The translations under genes and the position numbers were made by a program. Positions 11,033-19,140 of a stretch of DNA of 64,000 nt are shown here, in pieces. Below the pieces are notes generated by a model. That model worked only from the letters and a program-made list of their open reading frames with translations, was not told where the DNA came from and did not search any database. Position 1 is the stretch's first letter. Each line of letters starts with the position of its first letter. Source of the DNA: Heligmosomoides polygyrus polygyrus (Eukaryota > Nematoda > Chromadorea > Rhabditida > Heligmosomidae); contig OX377202.1 of NCBI GenBank assembly GCA_947396885.1, forward strand, positions 22,258,001-22,322,000, in the 5' to 3' direction.

Positions 11033-11821
11033 TCCTACCCGATTCGAGAGTCCCTGTCCCCAGGGACGAAAATTGAACGGGTTGGGGAAGGGTTGGGGTG
11101 GCGGTGGGGAGAAGAGGGCAAACTTCGGTTTGGCCGTGCACAGTATTTCGTGGTGGTCTAGGTCTCCACATTTTGTGCACGGCTGTTTGCAATGGCAATC
11201 CTCTAGGGGGTGGAATCCTATGCACCGGGTGCAGCGGTTTTGAAAGTGAAGGATACGCGCTTTCACGCAATACGGGATTTCCGCCCTACAAAGTGTAGTG
11301 CGGTGATTACCTGCACAAAGTGCGCAGGGGAGGTCGGATTGCGGATAAACTGTGTGAGACTGAGGGCGACATTTAATACAGAAACTAGAGGGAACCGAGA
11401 ATACTCGGTATTTGCTGGAGGGTAGAGGGGACTCCACGGGAGGCTGTGGTGGTGGGGTGGGAGAAGGAGCACGAATTGGGGAGTGCTCCCTTTTGCCGTA
11501 ATAATTGGGAAAAATTTCCCACAGCTCAGCTCCCAAGGCGATCCTTGGCTCCTCTGCGCCGGGGGGAATATGGGGAGAGGCCTCTCTAGACAACGGCCGC
11601 TCGGATGGTTTACGTGCCGCTATACAGGCAAGCTGGATGGGGCGTCCTTGTCGTTCTTTGCCTCGTTTGGCCATTTGACGACCAGCCGTGGCCCTCTCCA
11701 TCGGTGGCGGCGTCGAAGCGGTCGACTCGTCATTGGGGGACTGCGATCGTGAGGATGAGGAGGACGTCGAGCTGCGTGGCGAGCGATTGAAGCGAGCGGA
11801 AGTTGGCTGTCTGGCGTGCAT
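10853..11821 (-). CDS. 3' ORF: nucleocapsid-like protein with three zinc knuckles
   Basis: The 322-residue frame starts at ATG 11821. Residues 1-145 are basic and rich in Ser, Pro and Arg. A Cys/His region from about residue 148 to 235 contains CALCAGNHRTTLC and CTRCIGFHPLEDC (C-x2-C-x3-H-x4-C) and CTKCGDLDHHEILC, a canonical C-x2-C-x4-H-x4-C knuckle. Such knuckles bind nucleic acid in retroviral nucleocapsid. The gag of this element has none, so this ORF may supply that function in trans. The frame passes through the polypurine tract (PWGQG...NRVG) and ends about 60 residues inside the 3' LTR. Near-identical versions exist in elements 5 (32851-33817) and 4. How it is expressed (splicing or a separate promoter) is not visible. 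Confidence 0.75.
   Translation of the reverse strand: MHARQPTSARFNRSPRSSTSSSSSRSQSPNDESTASTPPPMERATAGRQMAKRGKERQGRPIQLACIAARKPSERPLSREASPHIPPGAEEPRIALGAELWEIFPNYYGKREHSPIRAPSPTPPPQPPVESPLPSSKYRVFSVPSSFCIKCRPQSHTVYPQSDLPCALCAGNHRTTLCRAEIPYCVKARILHFQNRCTRCIGFHPLEDCHCKQPCTKCGDLDHHEILCTAKPKFALFSPPPPQPFPNPFNFRPWGQGLSNRVGCSATVEEAKPVLFGVPTPTPLFQPRPSARAGHSQQAPALSREAGYKRRTPKNMWRSAPV
11033..11067 (-). promoter_or_regulatory. Polypurine tract and adjacent tetraloop hairpin, element 1
   Basis: GGGTAGGA on the minus strand abuts the 3' LTR and would prime plus-strand DNA synthesis. Just upstream, GTCCCTG-GGGA-CAGGGAC (11050-11067) forms a 7-bp stem with a GNRA-type loop. The same arrangement is seen near 104, 3615, 21488, 31004 and 33048. 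It overlaps the codons for PWGQG of the 3' ORF. Confidence 0.7.
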
Positions 11822-12772
11822 TTCAACTGAAATAAACTGTTTTGTGGAGAAATGGTATAGGTAGGGCCTTAGAGGGCGTAAAGCGCTTTAGTGTACTATC
11901 TGCACGTAAGATAACGTGCTCTAATCGGGTTTTGGCAAGGCACTAAATGCCACTCAGGAAGCGTTTGTTTTTCGCTGTTGTTGATCCTGGTGGGTATTTA
12001 TTGTTTTTATTCGCCTGATTTAAGAGCACGTTTTTTATGATTTATTCTATTGGGGGGGGGGGGGGGAAGGGGAAGTTGTGCATGTATCGTTCCAAGCGAC
12101 TGAGCTACTGGTGGCAATCCGTTAATTGACGTTGGGCAGCGCAGAGCGCACCGTAGATTCCGCGCTCTAATTACAATGGCGCCGTATTTGATTTTCGCGC
12201 TACCACGCGTAGTTAGAGTGGGAGACGAGCGACGTCAGCGTAAGACGAGCGTGGTGCGTGGGGCCGCTGAGCCATTCTACTGCATTGTGGCCATTGCGCA
12301 CGGTGGGGTCTTTCTCTTCCTCTGGTTTTTGGCCTTCTATGGGTCTGCTTGGTTCTGACGTCCGTAGCTATCGCGGTTTATTGCCATTTACGTATATAGT
12401 GATGCTTTCGATTACTATTGGTGCCGTATTTTGAAATATTAGAGGCATACTTTGCTAATAACGCACGTATACGTATTTCAGGGCGCTTAGCTGAGGACTT
12501 TGCAAAAGGACCCTGTTGCAGTGCTGGAGCAGAACCTGAACGTAATTCATGAAGAAGGATCGATTACAGCGTCAGTTTCAGTCTTTTCTGGCTATTGTTG
12601 TACATTCTTTTATAGTGTGCGTTATTGACTTAATAATAATAATGTTAATAATATTATTGTTAATATTACGTGGTAATAAAGGTTTGCCAGAGCCTGTCGA
12701 TTATTTGAAAGGAAGATGGAGAGATCATTCATGTCTGAATTTTCAATTGCTATGTTTTAAGCAATCGTTTAA
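11822..12772 (-). other. Element 1 spacer between integrase and 3' ORF
   Basis: About 950 bp without a recognisable coding frame. It includes a 14-base G run near 12,053-12,066 and a copy of a motif also seen after 8,689. It may hold the signals that express the 3' ORF, but I see no defined promoter or splice site. Confidence 0.5.
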
Positions 12773-13475
12773 TTAATTTGCAGGGTGATAAGTTTTAGCG
12801 CGATCAATGTGAATCGTGCGCTCGCGACGTCCGTCAAGGATGGTCAAATTTGGACGATCGATATCTACGACAGTGAAGGGACCTTCAAATTTAGGTGCGA
12901 TTTTGGTTCCTGTTTCTTTCCTTATTAATACCTGTTGGCCTATCTTGAAGTGAAGTGGTTGACTACGCTTGCGAAGGTCATAATTGTGCTTCTGGGTAGA
13001 TTGGGCGGTGACAATATTCTGATTTACTTTGTCCCATATGGCTTTTAGAATTGGTATTAGTTGGCCTACGTAATCATGCTCATCAACAAATTTTCTCGTC
13101 GGTAATTCTAAAGCTGATCGGAATATATTTGGGGAATCAAAGCCATGAATGACTGAGTGGGGAGAATATTTTGTAGTGGAGTTATCTGAGCAATTGTAAG
13201 CATGAACTGTTAGGAAGATAGTGTCATCCCACTGGTCATTTCGCTGGGTAGTTGCCATCGATACTAGTTCTTCTATAATGCGATTGGCGCGTTCTACTTG
13301 GCCATTACTTTGGTGATGATAGGGAGTACTGGTTTTATGTGTTACAAGGACGGCTTTTAAAGCATCTTGAAAAATTTCGCTCATGTAATTTGTTCCTTGA
13401 TCTGTAATTAGTAAGCGAGGGGGGCCGAAACGTGCGACAAGACGATTCATAAAGATATTTACAATAGTGAGCCTT
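12773..13475 (-). CDS. Element 1 pol, integrase C-terminal half (after a frameshift)
   Basis: This frame continues the integrase core: LLITDQGTNY holds the second catalytic Asp, YHHQSNGQVERANR the catalytic Glu, and QVLIRKETGTKIAPKFEGPF the C-terminal GPF module typical of Ty3/gypsy integrases. It stops at 12773 (TAA). The reading frame shifts relative to 13335-16376 near 13,470, just after the block AEPIPDQKA. A single-base lesion, either a mutation or an assembly error, would explain it. Integrase inserts the cDNA; the 4-bp ATAT duplication fits. Confidence 0.9.
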
Positions 13476-16376
13476 TTGATCTGGGATAGGTTCTGCTACT
13501 ACGAACTTAGAGAAAGCATCCACAAATACTATAACAAATTTGTTACTGTTGAGTGTTAATGGTAGAGGGCCTATAACGTCCGAATGAACTCTTTCCCACG
13601 GCCGTGTAGGAGCTTCGAAAAGATGTAACGGTTCATTGACTCTATAGGCGGTGGGATCTTTACGCATTTGACACTGCGGACACTTGATAACACGGTCTCT
13701 AATGTCCTGGGACATCTTATTCCAAACTGCTATTTTTGCGATGGCGGTTTGAGTTTTCTTAACGCCTAGGTGAGCAGCTCCCATTTGGGAAGAATGAATC
13801 TTAGTAATGAGGTCGTTTTTGATTTCTGAGTCCTCGGGGAGAACTATGACAGGATCTTGATTAAGCTGGGATGGGATTTTGTAAAGCACATCATTAAGAG
13901 TGATGTAGTCTAATAGACTTAGTGGGTCTTGGTCCAGTAGTTGCTTATAGTCAACGATCCACGGACAGTTGTTTTGCTCTGTACGTACTTTCGTTATATC
14001 CAGGATATCAGAATTATTTACAGGAGTAATGGTATTGATTATAGGAGGGTATCTTGATAATGTATCGCATACAACATTTTTCTTGCCTGGACGGTAGGTG
14101 ATAGTGATATCGAACTCTTGAATGGCCATTTGATATTTAGCTAGTCGTCCTGTCAGGTCTCTGCGATGCAGAAGTGCTTTAAGCGGAGCATGATCCGTGA
14201 TAACAGTGGTTTTCGCACCATCTATATACGGGCGAAATTTTTGGACGGCAAATACAAGTCCCAGAGCTTCTAGCTCGATAGCTGGGTACCGGGCTTCATG
14301 CATATTAAGGGTTCGACTTGCGTAAGCAATTATTCTTAGGTGTCCATCGTGTTCTTGTTTAAGAACACCTGCAATTCCTTTGCTTGAGCTATCGGTCTCT
14401 ATTATAAACGGCTGTCCTAGCTTTGGTGCGACTAGAACAGGAGCTGTGGTCAGTGCTTTCTTTAGTGTGAGCATGGAATGCTCACACTCTGGTGACCAAT
14501 GGAATGGAGTGTCCTTTTTTAGGAGGTTTGACAAGGGAGCGGCTAGACGTGCGAAATCGCAAACAAATCTACGAAAGAATGAACACATTCCGAGGAACGC
14601 TTTTACTTCACTGACAGATGTAGGCGTAGGGAAACTGTCTATTGCTTTAGTTTTGTCCGGATTAGGGCGAATTCCGTCTTTACTTAGGACGTATCCTAGA
14701 AATTTGATATCTTTTCGAGCAAATTCACACTTAGAAGCCTTGAGCTTCATACCGATTTGCTCAATTTTCCCTAATACTTCGTCTATATCTGTTAGATGGT
14801 CGTCAGGGGTCTCTGACGTAATAATTAGATCGTCGATATATATAAAGACCTGCGCTCGTAGTCGTTTCCTAAAGTCATCCATAATCCTCTGGAAGGTAGC
14901 AGGGGCTCCTTTGAGACCCATAGGCATGCGAATGTATTCGAATGACCCTAGGAAGCATGCGAAGGCTGTTCGCTCACAGTGGGAGTCTTCCACTGGTATT
15001 TGATGGAAACCTTGCTGGAAATCTAAGGAGCTATAGAGACATTTCTTAGCGAATAAGTCAATTATGTCCTGGATATTAGGTAAAATTGACTGTTGAGGCT
15101 TAGTAATGGCATTAAGTCCTCGAAAGTCGATGGTGAAACGCCAACTATTCGCGTCTCGCTTCTTTACGAGAACTATTGGAGCGCAAAACGGGGATGTTGA
15201 TTCTCTTATGATGCCGTCATTGAGCATCTGAATTATTTGGCGCTCGATTTCTTGACGTTTCTCTAGAGGAACACTATAGATTTTCCTAGCTGGAATAACT
15301 GCTCCGTCTACAAGTTCGATGCGATGGCGGATTGGACCGTTATAGTGGCCCAGATGTCCGTCTGGTCCAACAAATGCGCCATTATGGGCATTAATTATTT
15401 CCTTTAGGCGATGCTTATGGGTTTCTGATAAATCAGAGGAAGAAAGATCAATATCATCTGAAGGTTTGTACTGATGATTTATGGATACAGGAAGGTGGGG
15501 TATCCTAGCTTCCCAATTCGCTTCTAGTGGAATATATGGTTGAGTACAAGAAGTAGTTGCAGCAGCAATTTGCTCGTGCAAAGGAGAAATTGGAAATGCT
15601 GCGGCAATGTTCATATTTTTGTATAGCGTTATGGTAGCCGAAGAGGGGTTGAGAATGATTATAGGGCAATGACCATTGGTTTCTGGTGTCACGAGACAAC
15701 GGCCTACTACATATAGAGAATCCGAAGGCCTTTGGTTGTCTTCGATCAAAAGTGGATGCCTATCGGAAAACGCATCGGGTTGCTCAATATATGCTGCTAC
15801 GAAGTTCTTACTTCGTTTTGGAAGCGTAATTTCATGCAGTATTCTAACTTTCAAATTAGCTTTAGAGGGTGAAGATACGCTATTGATTTGTAGGGTTTTG
15901 AAGACTTCGGGTCCTATTATTATATTTTTGTTAAAGAGATCGAGAGTTACCGTTAATCCATACTTGTTTAGGTTGCGGATGAAGTCGGAACCGAGAAGAA
16001 TTGGAGCCGGGCATTGATCGTCGGCCGATACATAGAAGGCGTGTGTCAGAAATGAGGAAGCAATACGCACAGGTAATTCTACTGCTCCTATCATAACTAT
16101 TTCTCCTCCATTTGCTGTTTGTGCTGGTGCTATTTTAGTTGGGAAGGTTTTTTCTGCGCAGTTAAGTGCTTTTACTGGTGATTGTCTCAGATATGAGATT
16201 GAAACATCGCTATCAAATAGAGCTATTATAGGCAAGTTGTTGACGAATATAGTGATATATGAGAGGGTAGTTGGACGATCTGCTATAGAGGGTCGGATAG
16301 CGTAGATTCGGGGAACAAAGAGACGGGTAGGCTCCCGGGGAACGTTGACGTCTATTATGACTGCATTAATTTTGTT
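13335..16376 (-). CDS. pol: Element 1 pol: protease, reverse transcriptase, RNase H, integrase N-terminus
   Basis: One open frame of about 1,013 codons begins directly after the gag stop codon in the same frame. In order: protease with LFDSDVSISY near 16,205 (the usual D-S/T-G is D-S-D here); reverse transcriptase with VLVKKRDANSWRFTIDFRGL, MPMGLKGAPATFQRIM and the catalytic YIDD at about 14,831-14,842; RNase H with ETDSSSKG (about 14,395), ELEAL and TDHAPLKALL; a CDTLSRY end; and the integrase HHCC finger (H-SSQMGAA-H, CPQC near 13,680) with the first catalytic Asp in HSDVIGP. The last residues up to 13335 are out of frame. The enzyme set and the order RT-RH-IN place it in Ty3/gypsy. Confidence 0.93.
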   Translation of the reverse strand, partial: NKINAVIIDVNVPREPTRLFVPRIYAIRPSIADRPTTLSYITIFVNNLPIIALFDSDVSISYLRQSPVKALNCAEKTFPTKIAPAQTANGGEIVMIGAVELPVRIASSFLTHAFYVSADDQCPAPILLGSDFIRNLNKYGLTVTLDLFNKNIIIGPEVFKTLQINSVSSPSKANLKVRILHEITLPKRSKNFVAAYIEQPDAFSDRHPLLIEDNQRPSDSLYVVGRCLVTPETNGHCPIIILNPSSATITLYKNMNIAAAFPISPLHEQIAAATTSCTQPYIPLEANWEARIPHLPVSINHQYKPSDDIDLSSSDLSETHKHRLKEIINAHNGAFVGPDGHLGHYNGPIRHRIELVDGAVIPARKIYSVPLEKRQEIERQIIQMLNDGIIRESTSPFCAPIVLVKKRDANSWRFTIDFRGLNAITKPQQSILPNIQDIIDLFAKKCLYSSLDFQQGFHQIPVEDSHCERTAFACFLGSFEYIRMPMGLKGAPATFQRIMDDFRKRLRAQVFIYIDDLIITSETPDDHLTDIDEVLGKIEQIGMKLKASKCEFARKDIKFLGYVLSKDGIRPNPDKTKAIDSFPTPTSVSEVKAFLGMCSFFRRFVCDFARLAAPLSNLLKKDTPFHWSPECEHSMLTLKKALTTAPVLVAPKLGQPFIIETDSSSKGIAGVLKQEHDGHLRIIAYASRTLNMHEARYPAIELEALGLVFAVQKFRPYIDGAKTTVITDHAPLKALLHRRDLTGRLAKYQMAIQEFDITITYRPGKKNVVCDTLSRYPPIINTITPVNNSDILDITKVRTEQNNCPWIVDYKQLLDQDPLSLLDYITLNDVLYKIPSQLNQDPVIVLPEDSEIKNDLITKIHSSQMGAAHLGVKKTQTAIAKIAVWNKMSQDIRDRVIKCPQCQMRKDPTAYRVNEPLHLFEAPTRPWERVHSDVIGPLPLTLNSNKFVIVFVDAFSKFVVAEPIPDQKAHYCKYLYESSCRTFRPPSLTNYRSRNKLHERNFSRCFKSRPCNT

Positions 16377-17327
16377 TTAACGGGGCTGGCTAAACTGGTT
16401 CGGAGGCAGCATTTGCTGTTGCTGCTGAAAACCTGGAGGGAAGCCTTGATTATAAAGAGGGTAGCTTTGCCTAGGTGCAGATCTGAAGTACCGGGGGAAA
16501 TTCCAGAAGTTTCCGAAGCGGTTTGGCAAAGGCTTCCGAACCCTATGGGAACCTCGAGGTTGACTCGGTGGAAAGAATGGTTGGCTACGTTGAGGGTAAC
16601 TATCTAGATTCCCTCTTTGGTTCCGGTTTTGACCTCGGAACGGATTTTGCGGTTTCCTCTGCTGGGGAATACTAAGGCTATTAATTCGCTTTTGCAGTGT
16701 GTCCACTTTTTCGCTAATTAGTAAGGAGTTGAGACTATCCGTAATTCTAAAATCTTCTCTGCGCTCTTGATCTAATATTCTTGCTTCCTTTTCAGCATTT
16801 GCGACGACGGACTCGAAGTCGTCTGTATCGGGAAGACGACGAATCGCTTTCCGGATCTCCGGTCGAAGGCCTTTGATAAAGAAGTCTATGGCTAATTTCC
16901 GAGGGATGTTTTTATCCTCACCCTGGAAGGCGACTTTCGTTCTCGCAAGAATTTTCCGTGCAAATTCCCCTATGCTTTCTTTTCCCTGCCGCATGTTGTG
17001 AAGTTCGTCTCTTATATTACTCAGTAAAGCTTGTGTTTTGAACTTTTTAGCAAGAGCGACAGTCATAGCTTTCCAATCTACTTTATCGGTGTCATTGAGT
17101 CCCGAGTACTTTACTTTTGCGCCACCAGTGAGGTACAAGGGCATGAGAGATTTTGCATGCTCAAGTGGGATGCCCAAACGCTCTATAAGTTCGGAATAGT
17201 CGTCAAGAAACTCTTCAAAGGTGCGGTCTTCATCCCCAGAAAATTTGTCTGCTCGATTGTCGAGCAGCTTACAGGAGGTATAAAGAGAGGGATCGGTATA
17301 CGAAGACACGATCGGCTTTGTTTCCAT
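16377..17327 (-). CDS. gag: Element 1 gag
   Basis: A 316-residue protein from ATG 17327 to TAA 16377. Residues about 20-180 match a retrotransposon gag capsid domain (DKFSGDEDRTFEEFLDDYSE, then LMPLYLTGGAKVKYSGL, EFARKIL, IDFFIKGLRPEIRKAIRRLP). The C-terminus is rich in Arg, Gln, Asn, Pro and Phe and has no zinc knuckle. The frame stays open for about 96 codons upstream of the ATG (to about 17,616) without another ATG, and the same is true in element 3, so the protein may start upstream at a non-AUG codon or by splicing. A single TAA separates it from pol in the same frame, so readthrough is one way to make Gag-Pol. Confidence 0.92.
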   Translation of the reverse strand: METKPIVSSYTDPSLYTSCKLLDNRADKFSGDEDRTFEEFLDDYSELIERLGIPLEHAKSLMPLYLTGGAKVKYSGLNDTDKVDWKAMTVALAKKFKTQALLSNIRDELHNMRQGKESIGEFARKILARTKVAFQGEDKNIPRKLAIDFFIKGLRPEIRKAIRRLPDTDDFESVVANAEKEARILDQERREDFRITDSLNSLLISEKVDTLQKRINSLSIPQQRKPQNPFRGQNRNQRGNLDSYPQRSQPFFPPSQPRGSHRVRKPLPNRFGNFWNFPRYFRSAPRQSYPLYNQGFPPGFQQQQQMLPPNQFSQPR

Positions 17328-17616
17328 TTTGGGGGTAGAGTGAAGAAGCTCTCCTTGAAGTAAAGTTTGCTCAAACTCTTGAAGCGATGAATCTATGAGA
17401 GGATTTTTAGTGGGAGTAGAAAATTCAAGTGTATCTGATTGGTTTAGAGCGTGACTAGAAGTGTCAGGGTTGGGAGAAGTTTTGGAGGAGGCGGGTAAAT
17501 TGAGGTCGTTTCTAATTGACTGAAGGTGTGCTTCACGATTTAAATTATATTGTTCGAGCCTTCCCGAACGATCTAACTTCTTTGACGGAGTTTTGGTTTT
17601 CCTAGGCAGCTTGGCG

Positions 17617-18678
17617 GAGATTTAGTCAATTTTTATTTTAAATAGGATCCAAGTGTTAGTTGATAGGGAAGAGGTTATATACTGTTAGGAAGCTAAAGTA
17701 GAATTTCGTTGAAGTTAAATTGATCTTCTTTAAAAGTTGAGGACTTTATGTAAGAGATATGACTTGATAGAATCCGACCTTAATCCTGAAGGTGCTTGTG
17801 CAGTGGTGGGAGTTGCTTCCTTTCGAGTAGAGTCCGGACGAGTGAAGTTTGCAGAAGACGACTATAGACGATGGTGGCTGGAGGGAGTAGGCGGCAGTGA
17901 CTAGTCGATGTAGAATCGACTATGGGGAGTCTGGATGGGAGGATAGGGGTTATATGGGTTTTCGGAGGAGGAGGAGTTCGGGTCGGGGTGTAACTAAACA
18001 TGGCTGTTTTCGTGAGATAGAGGATGCCGTAATAGTTGTTTGCGTGGAGGAAAGGCGCGATTGATAAATGGGGAAGGAACGGTCAGGAGGCACGGGTGGG
18101 GTAAGAAAAGATCAGCAGCGGGTGTTCGGACTGTGTAATGCGTTCCGCGGAAGTAAACAGTCAACAAGTCCGTTGTGAACTGCGGCGGATGCTTGAGGAG
18201 CTTTCTTTTTTTAGAATGAATTCTGTCGACGGAATGGGAAAAAAGAGCCTTGTCTTATGAATTATAGTTGCTATAGGATGTGGCATTATTTTCTACGGAG
18301 ATATCTGTGTATTTCCATGTTTCGAACTAAAAAAGAGTGAAACATTACAGCGCTGTGCAACACCATCAAAATTATTCAAGAGAATAAAATTATTGCATGA
18401 GGTGTGGTGCGGCTCGGCCGAGACTTCATTTGTTGCTCAGATTCTTATGTTAGATGTCTAGAATTCTGGTCAACCTCATGCGAGGGAGCAACTTTATGCG
18501 CTTCAACTTCGCGTAATGCGAAGGACAGAGAGAAAAAAGATCATTTTCAATAACAAGAGGAAAGAGTGCCACATCCCAGTGCGTTAGAGAACAGAACATT
18601 AACTTCGGCTCAATAGGAAACGGTAAAGAAACTCAAGTTCGTTCATTAGGGTTTCTTCTTTGAATTAAAACCCTTGCC
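17617..18678 (-). promoter_or_regulatory. Element 1 leader with conserved RNA structure
   Basis: The 5' untranslated leader, about 1.06 kb, is homologous to leaders in the tandem array, element 3 and element 5. Near the primer binding site, GCATGAGG (18395-18402) pairs with CCTCATGC (18474-18481) around the palindrome CTCGGCCGAG (18413-18422). The position between LTR and gag is where packaging and dimerisation signals sit in retroelements. Confidence 0.65.
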
Positions 18679-18688
18679 GGGACCTCCA
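18679..18688 (-). promoter_or_regulatory. Primer binding site, element 1
   Basis: TGGAGGTCCC directly after the 5' LTR on the minus strand; ten bases complementary to a tRNA ending GGGACCUCCA, which fits tRNA-Gln. Complementarity seems to stop after ten bases. Confidence 0.75.
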
Positions 18689-19140
18689 TGTAACGGAAAA
18701 GTTTCTTTTAAAGACGGTCGTAATGATTTCCGTCTAAGCACTCCATCGGACCCGTATCCGACCAGCAGAAATCGTTCTTATACAATGGATATTTCTCCGG
18801 TTGAACGCTTGAAGAAACACTTTGACGACAATAATTTATCAACATTATTTATCAGACAATACAGGATACGGCAGATGGACGGTTAATGGGGGGGGGGGAG
18901 GAAGGGAAGGAAGGATCCGCCTGAGGCGATCCCAGGGACGAACGGCTAGCGCCGCCAGACTCAGACCGGGGCCGAACGCCACATGTTTTTCGGGGTTCTC
19001 GTCTTATACCCCGCTTCTCGGCTTAGAGCCGGCGCCTGTTGCGAGTGACCAGCACGTGCCGAGGGACGCGGCTGGAAAAGCGGTGTTGGAGTGGGAACAC
19101 CAAAGAACACCGGCTTGGCTTCCTCTACCGTAGCACTACA
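18689..19140 (-). repeat. 5' LTR of element 1
   Basis: 452 bp, TGTAACGGAA...GTAGCACTACA on the plus strand, nearly identical to 10581-11032. TATA box on minus at about 19002-19009. Followed by the ATAT target duplication at 19141-19144. Confidence 0.93.

Larger units (their letters stand above)
10581..19140 (-). mobile_element. Element 1: nearly intact Ty3/gypsy-like LTR retrotransposon (8.56 kb)
   Basis: Two 452-bp LTRs that are about 99% identical by eye flank an internal region with primer binding site, gag, pol, a three-knuckle ORF and a polypurine tract, all on the minus strand. ATAT at 10577-10580 and 19141-19144 is the target duplication, and the site lies in the integrase gene of element 2. 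One frameshift in integrase (about 13,470) and an altered protease motif are the only clear lesions. The envelope-like gene present in elements 2 and 3 is missing. Confidence 0.92.

Noticed and set aside
14380..15003. 207-residue open frame on the plus strand
   Set aside because: It lies wholly antisense to the RT domain of element 1 pol and has no domain of its own.
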